DNA of 37,775 nucleotides from BTUB01 sp964392765 (GTDB lineage Bacteria > Babelota > Babeliae > Babelales > Vermiphilaceae). The position numbers and the translations under genes were made by a program. Positions 32,614 through 37,775 of the stretch are shown here, piece after piece. The notes beneath the pieces were generated by a model. The model saw nothing but the letters and a program-made list of their open reading frames with translations, did no database searches and was not told the DNA's origin. How positions within the stretch are numbered: position 1 is the stretch's first letter; every line of letters starts with the position of its first letter. Location of the stretch: NCBI GenBank assembly GCA_964392765.1, contig CAYMRF010000007.1, positions 1 through 37,775 of the forward strand, read 5' to 3'.

Positions 32614-33498
32614 ATGATTTTATTTAGAAAAATTTTCTTCACAGTTCTAGCGATCAACTCTTTTCACGCATTTAGCATGGAAAATCCTGATGATTTAGTT
32701 GCCAGTCTTCGCGAGCATTATAAGGATTTAGAAAAAGAACAAAACGTCTTACCGGCACCGCTGATCATAAAAGAAAAAGAAACGGCTGCATCTCAAGCGC
32801 CTACCATAAACACCAGAAGCAAAAGAACTTTAGAATCTTCATTTAGCAGTAACGATGAAACTTCAGACAGCGAAAGCGAAGAAACTGATGAGAATGTGCG
32901 AGCAAAAGGATCCCTGCGCTGGATAACTGAATGTATCCGAAGAATTGCCAAATCTGGGCCTTTCACCAAAGAAGAATGCAATAGCATCGCCAAGCGCTCT
33001 AAAGCGATATTAAATGAGTCATTTGAGCAATTAATAAAAGATAAAGTGATTGAAAAGATTGGCTCATCAGAAAAATATCAATTGATTTCTTCAAATAAAA
33101 CTACACCTGCAAATCGACCTCAAAGAAAAATGGTTGAAGCAAAAAAAATGCGTAAAAACTTACATGAATCTACCTCTGGAGAAGAAGAAAGTGAAAATAC
33201 AGACAACAATAAAACTAAAGAAGATCCAAACATAAAAATTCTTCGAACCTTTGCGTTCTTTGGCACCGAAAGAATATTTGAGATGCGCAAAATTAAGCCA
33301 ACCGTTATGCAAAAAGAGATATTAAAAAGAGCAATTTTACATCCAGATCTTTCAGTAGACATGCGTAAAGCAAGAGAAGAGCAAATTCGAGATCTTTTGT
33401 TGTTGGGCTTTATTCAAGAAAGAAGCCAAGAGGACGCACAGGGCAAAAGCAAATATATGCTTGCTTTGCCTCCCGTGATGCCTCCTACACTTGATTAA
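32614..33498 (+). CDS. Exported acidic protein with two winged-helix-like modules
   Basis: A 294-residue protein, not recognised as a family. Signal peptide MILFRKIFFTVLAINSFHAFS. A Ser/Glu/Asp-rich linker (SSNDETSDSESEETDE, around 78-93) follows a short basic patch (NTRSKRT). Two related helical modules come next: one around 110-160 (FTKEECNSIAKRSKAILNES, ending EKYQLIS) and one around 225-290 (QKEILKRAILHPDLSVDM, ending SKYMLAL). Each ends in a wing-like hairpin, so they resemble duplicated winged-helix domains. A second acidic stretch (SGEEESENTDNNKTKED) separates them. AAGGAG is 6 bp before the ATG. Its 3' end overlaps the convergent GNAT gene by 14 bp. Export plus DNA-binding-like modules is unusual (inference). 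Confidence 0.7.
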   Translation: MILFRKIFFTVLAINSFHAFSMENPDDLVASLREHYKDLEKEQNVLPAPLIIKEKETAASQAPTINTRSKRTLESSFSSNDETSDSESEETDENVRAKGSLRWITECIRRIAKSGPFTKEECNSIAKRSKAILNESFEQLIKDKVIEKIGSSEKYQLISSNKTTPANRPQRKMVEAKKMRKNLHESTSGEEESENTDNNKTKEDPNIKILRTFAFFGTERIFEMRKIKPTVMQKEILKRAILHPDLSVDMRKAREEQIRDLLLLGFIQERSQEDAQGKSKYMLALPPVMPPTLD

Positions 33499-33994
33499 AT
33501 TTTTTTACGGGCACGCTGGTGGGCATAAGTATTATTGCTTCACGCTTATCTTTTTTCAAAACAATGCCATTACGCTCTTTATAGAAATGTATTAATTTCG
33601 GCAATTTAGTAATTTGATGAGTAAGTAATTCTTGCTCATCATTAAAATACCCATGCGCTTCAAAAGCACGAGCAGTTAACACTACTTGGCCAAAGTTGAG
33701 TTGCCTAAAATGATTGAGCACGTAATTCAACAGAAATGTTCCATATCCTTGCTTGCGAAAGAGAGGATAAATATACAGGCGATCAATAACGGGACCCGCT
33801 TCAAATGAATATTCATAATGCGCCTTGCCATATATCACGCGATTATTCACTGGATCTCTTAAAGTTGCGACAAATTTGAGCTTTTCACTAGTGCCATTTC
33901 TTATTAAATCCACATCGGGCTCTATTTGCATTGCCGCGCAGGGTATAATAGTTCCCTCTAAACCAATGAAAAATAATACTATTTTAGCGTTCAC
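33485..33994 (-). CDS. GNAT-family acetyltransferase with signal peptide, copy 2
   Basis: A 169-residue protein. A leader (MNAKIVLFFIGLEGTIIPCA) precedes a GNAT fold: YEYSFEAGPVIDRLYIYPLFRKQGYG, where RKQGYG is the acetyl-CoA pyrophosphate loop (R-x-x-G-x-G), then LNYVLNHFRQ and VVLTARAFEAHGYF. GNAT enzymes use acetyl-CoA, a cytosolic cofactor, to acetylate amines. GTG start with GGAG about 6 bp upstream. It lies 17 bp after the related GNAT gene, and both share the pattern LPKLI-F-YE/K-x-x-G at the C-terminus, so they are likely tandem duplicates. The leader is less ideal than its partner's. Confidence 0.83.
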   Translation of the reverse strand: MNAKIVLFFIGLEGTIIPCAAMQIEPDVDLIRNGTSEKLKFVATLRDPVNNRVIYGKAHYEYSFEAGPVIDRLYIYPLFRKQGYGTFLLNYVLNHFRQLNFGQVVLTARAFEAHGYFNDEQELLTHQITKLPKLIHFYKERNGIVLKKDKREAIILMPTSVPVKKFNQV

Positions 33995-34011
33995 ATCTCT
34001 CCATTTTCTTA

Positions 34012-34569
34012 TTACTTAGATATTCCCGATTTTGTAAGAATAAATTCCATATAGGCATCTTCTTCTCTACGATGAACCACCGCTCCGCCACATTTTTCAT
34101 AAAATGAGATGAGCTTGGGTAGCATATCTAGTTTATCTTGAGTAGTGCCGTCCAGCGGTTTAGCTTTTACTGTTACGCGATCAAATCCAGCATTTTGCAA
34201 ATTATCAAGCGCATACCGCACAAGCCGCTCTCCGTATCCTTTCTTACGATATTCCGGAGAAACAGAAAGCCATTGAATACTCGCTTCGCTTTTATCTACT
34301 TTATGCCAATAATCTATGTAGCCATATACAGCGTGGGTGATTAGATTTTTAATTTCTGCTTTACTATTTACATACACATCATTTTTAGTTGACTTGCTCG
34401 TGATAATAGGCGTACAAATTTGAATTTTTTTATTAAAGGGAACAAAAGACCAACTACCAAAAATTAACTTAGCGCATGCGCCAAATGTTAACCATTTTGG
34501 GTATTGGGACTCTTGAGCGTACGCACAAGACACCCAAAGGACAAGAATTGATAACATTAACTTTTTCAT
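34012..34569 (-). CDS. GNAT-family acetyltransferase with signal peptide, copy 1
   Basis: A 185-residue protein. A classic signal peptide (MKKLMLSILVLWVSCAYAQE, cleavage about residue 19) is followed by a GNAT domain: ASIQWLSVSPEYRKKGYGERLVRYALDNLQ, with the acetyl-CoA loop RKKGYG, then FDRVTVKAKPL and MLPKLISFYEKCGGAVVHRRE. GGGGG lies 4 bp before the ATG and a TTGACT/TAGAGT promoter at 34607-34634 drives both GNAT genes. Acetyl-CoA is not known in the periplasm, so if cleaved and exported the protein may act in a host compartment, or the activity may differ (inference). Substrate unknown. Confidence 0.87.
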   Translation of the reverse strand: MKKLMLSILVLWVSCAYAQESQYPKWLTFGACAKLIFGSWSFVPFNKKIQICTPIITSKSTKNDVYVNSKAEIKNLITHAVYGYIDYWHKVDKSEASIQWLSVSPEYRKKGYGERLVRYALDNLQNAGFDRVTVKAKPLDGTTQDKLDMLPKLISFYEKCGGAVVHRREEDAYMEFILTKSGISK

Positions 34570-34606
34570 GTTTCCCCCGTTTTAATCTCTATTTTTCTTA
34601 CCTAAA

Positions 34607-34634
34607 ACTCTATCAAATATTACTTATTAGTCAA
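34607..34634 (-). promoter_or_regulatory. Promoter of the two-gene GNAT operon
   Basis: Minus strand: TTGACT at 34629-34634, a 16-bp spacer and TAGAGT at 34607-34612. The predicted leader is about 30 bases. Confidence 0.5.
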
Positions 34635-34728
34635 TTTTAATCGTTAAAAGTATGGACATTTTTAAAAAGAACATTAATTTAAAAAGTAGGTAATGAAATT
34701 GGCATGGTTTTAATTAAATGGAGGACTC

Positions 34729-35223
34729 ATGAAAATTCACTCATATGCACGCTTGGAGCTCGGACTTCTATCAGGCTCAACCAATCAAGGAATTCCCTTA
34801 AATGAATCCGCGTATCGCACTCGCTATAGTGAGACCACTGAAGCATTTATAGAAAAATATATATCTGCGATAATGCATGGCGATCTGGCCACTATCAAAA
34901 CCTATTCCACGATAAATCCCAATCTTATAACCGATATCCACTATGGCATGAATCCTTTGCACTGGGCCTCAGCCTTAGGCCATATTCATATGGTCCGCTA
35001 TTTAATTATGATTGGCGCCAGTGTTAATACGCGCACCCCCCAAGGCTATACCTCCCTCCATTTAGCTGCCTTCTCGGGGCACCTTGACGCGGTTAAATGC
35101 CTCGTATTAGAGGGAAATTGCCAAATTAATGCTCAAATGAATTCTGGCCTCACCGCCTTAGACCTGGCAAAAGGACGCAAAAACTTCCCTATACAAGCTT
35201 TTTTAAACCAACATGAGCAATAG
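34729..35223 (+). CDS. Ankyrin-repeat protein without signal peptide
   Basis: A 164-residue protein. Residues ~40-160 hold about three to four ankyrin repeats: GMNPLHWASALGHIHMVRYL with IGASVNTRTPQGY, TSLHLAAFSGHLDAVKCLVL, and a final TALDLAKGRKNF. Unlike the other two ankyrin proteins here it lacks a hydrophobic leader; the first 35 residues are polar. GGAGGA lies 4 bp before the ATG. If exported it would need another route (type IV or similar); otherwise it acts inside the cell. Codon use is more GC-rich in the 3' half than in its neighbours. Confidence 0.88.
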   Translation: MKIHSYARLELGLLSGSTNQGIPLNESAYRTRYSETTEAFIEKYISAIMHGDLATIKTYSTINPNLITDIHYGMNPLHWASALGHIHMVRYLIMIGASVNTRTPQGYTSLHLAAFSGHLDAVKCLVLEGNCQINAQMNSGLTALDLAKGRKNFPIQAFLNQHEQ

Positions 35224-35385
35224 GCCTACTGGCCATTTTTAAGGCTAAATTAAGCCCCCCAATAGCCAATCTTGATAAAATAAACCTTACATTCATGCAA
35301 AACCCCTACTTTAGACCCCTATAGGGCCCTTATTTTGCTTAAAACTGCCATTTACAGGGTAAAAAACCTCACAAATATTTTCTAT

Positions 35386-35414
35386 TTGACAATTTTATAA
35401 TAGTTTGCTAGGCT
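35386..35414 (+). promoter_or_regulatory. Promoter of exported paralog 1 (TTGACA - 17 - TAGGCT)
   Basis: Consensus -35 TTGACA at 35386-35391, a 17-bp spacer and TAGGCT at 35409-35414. The leader is about 40 bases with AAGGAG before the ATG. Confidence 0.6.
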
Positions 35415-35461
35415 GTTATTAGCGTATAGAAACGTAAAATTGATAAAAAAGGAGAAAAACT

Positions 35462-36664
35462 ATGAAGAAACAATTATTAACTATAGCGGCCCTTTTAGCC
35501 ATCGCTACGGGTGCCCATGCTGATAGATCATTTAACTACGAAACATATAAAGCTAATTTTAAAATCCCGGCAGCCCTCTTGCCAAATTTAAAAGAGAAAG
35601 AAACAATTACTCTTACCAATTCAGATCCATACGGCCCTTCATCAAACTACCTTTTTGACGATGCCGGCAATCCTATTGCAAAAAGTACCGCAGGAACATA
35701 CCCAGGCGGCAGAGCAGGCCAACCCCTTGGCAGAGGAAGCCTAACGTATATAGTTTTAAGCCCTAATGAAGTAGCAGCAGCACGTACTGCCCTTCGCTTG
35801 CCATTAGCGGCAGCGGCGGCAGCAACAACTGCAACTACGGCAGTAAAGGCGCCTGCACCAACTAAAATTCTAGAAGCTAAACCGGCGGTTGCGCAAGAAG
35901 GCGAAATTACCACCGGTACATTACCGCGCGTAACTCCTACAACCACAACTGCAACCCCTACAACAACGGCCACCTCAACTACTACTAACGCATCTGAAGC
36001 TTCAGCAAATTTAGATAAATCGATGTGGCAAAAAGCTCAGGAAAAAGTATCTAATTGGTTCACGAAACCTAGCACACCAATGACCACCTCAGTAGAACCA
36101 ATGAAGCCTTTAGTCCCAGCGAGAGCAACCCCCGCAGCACCTGCAGTACCTGATAGAGCGGAATCTCTTTCAGAAGCAACTGCTGCTGACCTTGCAAAAA
36201 AGCGCGAAGAATTACAAAAACAAATAGACCAAGCAAAAGCTACACAAGCTGCTGAAACTAAAAAAGTATCGTTTGCTGATGAAATTCAACAGAAATTAAA
36301 AGAAAGACGTGAAGCATTACAAGGAAACATAGACAAATATAAAGCAGACGTAGCTGCGGCAAAAAAAGACACTAGTACTATGGGCCAAGCACTGGATTCA
36401 TTAAAGAAGTCTCCCTTAGTAGAGAGAAGAGCTGAAACGTTGAACCCGGTAGTTCAAGCGCAAATGGATCACCCATTAACCAAAGCAGTGGAAGCATTTG
36501 ATACTGCACAGGTGACCAATTTGCTCAACCAAGCGCAAACTAAAGAGCAATTAACTGCTTCGCTTGCTATTGCAAGAGGTTTAGAATTTAGCGAGCTTAC
36601 CTCTGAGCAAGCAAAAAGCCTTGAAGCAATCATCAAACTCTTAGAAAATAAAGCTGCTCAATAA
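35462..36664 (+). CDS. Exported protein with shared N-terminal domain and Ala/Thr-rich coiled-coil tail, paralog 1
   Basis: A 400-residue protein. Signal peptide MKKQLLTIAALLAIATGAHA. Residues ~22-110 form a domain almost identical in pattern to the next gene: FNYETYKANFKIPAALLPNL, ITLTNSDPYGPSSNYLFDDA, GNPIAKS, YPGGRAGQPLGRGSLTY, and VLSPNEVAAARTAL. Not recognised as a named family. The middle is Ala/Thr/Pro-rich and low complexity. The C-terminal part (about 235-400) is helical, with charged heptads (LAKKREELQKQIDQAKATQA; KEQLTASLAIARGLE). AAGGAG is 8 bp before the ATG; promoter TTGACA/TAGGCT at 35386-35414; a clear terminator follows. Function unknown. Confidence 0.8.
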   Translation: MKKQLLTIAALLAIATGAHADRSFNYETYKANFKIPAALLPNLKEKETITLTNSDPYGPSSNYLFDDAGNPIAKSTAGTYPGGRAGQPLGRGSLTYIVLSPNEVAAARTALRLPLAAAAAATTATTAVKAPAPTKILEAKPAVAQEGEITTGTLPRVTPTTTTATPTTTATSTTTNASEASANLDKSMWQKAQEKVSNWFTKPSTPMTTSVEPMKPLVPARATPAAPAVPDRAESLSEATAADLAKKREELQKQIDQAKATQAAETKKVSFADEIQQKLKERREALQGNIDKYKADVAAAKKDTSTMGQALDSLKKSPLVERRAETLNPVVQAQMDHPLTKAVEAFDTAQVTNLLNQAQTKEQLTASLAIARGLEFSELTSEQAKSLEAIIKLLENKAAQ

Positions 36665-36682
36665 GGGCAATAAACCAAGAAT

Positions 36683-36716
36683 AAAAAAGCTCCGCTCAAA
36701 AAGCGGGGCTTTTTTT
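36683..36716 (+). terminator. Terminator between the two exported paralogs
   Basis: Stem AAAAAAGCTCCGC / GCGGGGCTTTTTT (one G-T pair) with a 7-base loop and a T-run, 18 bp after the first stop. The second gene starts 24 bp later, so it may depend on readthrough or on a promoter that is not visible. Confidence 0.85.
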
Positions 36717-36739
36717 GCTCAAGGATGCGGGAGAAAGAT

Positions 36740-37774
36740 ATGAAAAAACAATTGTTCGCTTTAATTGCATTATTGGCGATAGCTACCAGCGCTCTCGAGG
36801 GTAAATCATTCGATTATGAGCAATACAAAAATAATTTTCATATTCCCAGCAAGCTCTTAACGGGATTAACCCCCGGCCAAGCAATTACCCTTACTAATTC
36901 AGATCCTTTTGGCCCCACTTCGCGCTATATTTTTGATGATGCGGGTAATCCCATCGCAAAAAGTATTTCTGCAACTTATCCAGGCGGCAGAAAAGGCCAA
37001 ACCCTGGGCAGAGGAAGTATAACGTATACCGTTTTAAATCCTACTGAAGTTAATGCTGCTCGCGCTGCACTCGGGCTCACCGCTCCACTAGTTCCTGCAC
37101 CCTCAGTTCAGACGACTGCCATTCCCACAACAGCTGCTTCAACCAACCAAACACCAATAACAACACAGCACACGTTTATTACGCCAACGCCAACTCCTGC
37201 AATTGATGAACCCTCGGCTGCACCATCTGCCATTGCTGCCAATATTCGCGTGCCTCGCGATAAAAGATTCGTTTCCGTTTTGCCCACACGTGCAACGCCC
37301 GTAACACTTTCTAAAGCACTACTTAAATCAACTTCGACCGCTACATCCACAGCGGCAATCCCGGAAGCTTCTAGGCTTAAACCTACACTTGCACAATCGC
37401 ACGCAGTTGCACCACAAATTATTCAACCTCCGGCAACTCCCACAAGAACAGTGAGTCTCTTAAAAGCCTCACAAGCGCCCAAGGCGGCTACTTCAACACT
37501 TATAACTCAAAAACCAGCAGCATACTCTGGCTCTACAATGCCAAAAATTATGCAACCTCCGCTGGCCACGCCTAAAACAGCTACGATTCTGCAAACTCCG
37601 GTATCCGGCCAACCGAGCCGCTCTGCTCTTATAGCACCAGAAAAACCGGCACTTGCATCATCTGCAGTTATTCAACAACCGGTAGAAGCACCTGCAACCC
37701 GTGCTCCAATAAGCATGGAAACTTTAATTGCTCAGCAAAAATCTCGTGTTTCAGCGCCAAAACCGACACCTTAG
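36740..37774 (+). CDS. Exported protein with shared N-terminal domain and Pro/Thr/Ala-rich tail, paralog 2
   Basis: A 344-residue protein, complete: the TAG stop ends one base before the window edge. The ATG at 36740 is chosen because GGGAG lies 6 bp upstream and the signal peptide (MKKQLFALIALLAIATSALEG) starts there; an in-frame ATG at 36725 is upstream of that RBS. The N-terminal domain (about 22-110) matches paralog 1 closely (ITLTNSDPFGPTSRYIFDDA, YPGGRKGQTLGRGSITYTVL). The rest is a long Pro/Thr/Ser/Ala-rich low-complexity tail with semi-repeated PxxxIQPP and TPKTATIL-like phrases, unlike the helical tail of paralog 1. Likely surface or periplasmic. The pair is a tandem duplicate with swapped or diverged tails. 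Confidence 0.8.
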   Translation: MKKQLFALIALLAIATSALEGKSFDYEQYKNNFHIPSKLLTGLTPGQAITLTNSDPFGPTSRYIFDDAGNPIAKSISATYPGGRKGQTLGRGSITYTVLNPTEVNAARAALGLTAPLVPAPSVQTTAIPTTAASTNQTPITTQHTFITPTPTPAIDEPSAAPSAIAANIRVPRDKRFVSVLPTRATPVTLSKALLKSTSTATSTAAIPEASRLKPTLAQSHAVAPQIIQPPATPTRTVSLLKASQAPKAATSTLITQKPAAYSGSTMPKIMQPPLATPKTATILQTPVSGQPSRSALIAPEKPALASSAVIQQPVEAPATRAPISMETLIAQQKSRVSAPKPTP

Positions 37775-37775
37775 G

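Noticed and set aside
34675..34728. Possible sigma54 site (TTGGCATGG...) before the leaderless ankyrin gene
   Set aside because: It lacks the GC element at -12 with the required 10-bp spacing.
1..37775. CRISPR array
   Set aside because: No regularly spaced direct repeats with unique spacers were seen; the only repeats are gene duplicates and the two nested palindromes.

Overview
The window looks like a chromosomal segment of an intracellular or protist-associated Gram-negative bacterium. The best guess is Candidatus Dependentiae (TM6/Babeliae) or a similarly reduced host-associated lineage; this is inferred, not proven. Three things point that way. The DNA is AT-rich and gene-dense. Ankyrin proteins, a DOT1-like methyltransferase and a Fic protein sit among scattered housekeeping genes. 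A very high share of the proteins start with a Sec-type signal peptide, including folds that are normally cytosolic. An outer membrane is indicated by Skp/OmpH and by several beta-barrel proteins ending in aromatic Phe motifs.

Layout. 1-2.0 kb: the end of a Gly-rich passenger-like surface protein, then a small beta-barrel. 2.0-5.3 kb: exported ankyrin protein, DOT1-like methyltransferase, and a two-gene operon (DUF421/YetF-like membrane protein, then an exported FAD oxidoreductase). 5.3-7.8 kb: an efp-nusB operon with a visible promoter and terminator, divergent from glyA. 7.9-9.2 kb: three small related exported proteins in one operon. 9.2-14.2 kb: five tandem paralogous outer-membrane barrels, four with a Cys-rich mature N-terminus, each with its own promoter and hairpin. 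14.3-22.2 kb: exported coiled-coil protein, GT2 glycosyltransferase, FkbM methyltransferase, RRM protein, UDP-glucose 6-dehydrogenase with a signal peptide, then a three-gene operon of two signal-peptide glycosyltransferases and a HIT hydrolase. 22.2-24.6 kb: small exported protein, exported ankyrin protein, class II Fic protein. 24.6-31.7 kb: a nested-palindrome repeat, alaS with a small exported rider gene, pth, skp, and a P2-type cation ATPase. 31.7-32.3 kb: a gene-poor gap with a second nested palindrome. 32.3-35.2 kb: Cys-rich small exported protein, exported winged-helix-like acidic protein, two exported GNAT acetyltransferases, and an ankyrin protein without a signal peptide. 35.4-37.8 kb: two exported paralogs sharing a new-looking N-terminal domain with unrelated Ala/Thr/Pro-rich tails.

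The most notable pattern is a cohort of enzymes (DOT1-like methyltransferase, FAD oxidoreductase, UDP-glucose dehydrogenase, two GT2 glycosyltransferases, two GNATs) whose catalytic fold follows an N-terminal export signal. Together with the exported ankyrin, winged-helix-like and Cys-rich proteins, this suggests a periplasmic or host-directed enzyme set. A second pattern is a recurrent promoter form (-35 like TTGNNT, 17-18 bp spacer, -10 TAGNCT) upstream of several exported or surface genes but not of the housekeeping operons. No tRNA, rRNA, CRISPR array or intact insertion sequence was recognised.
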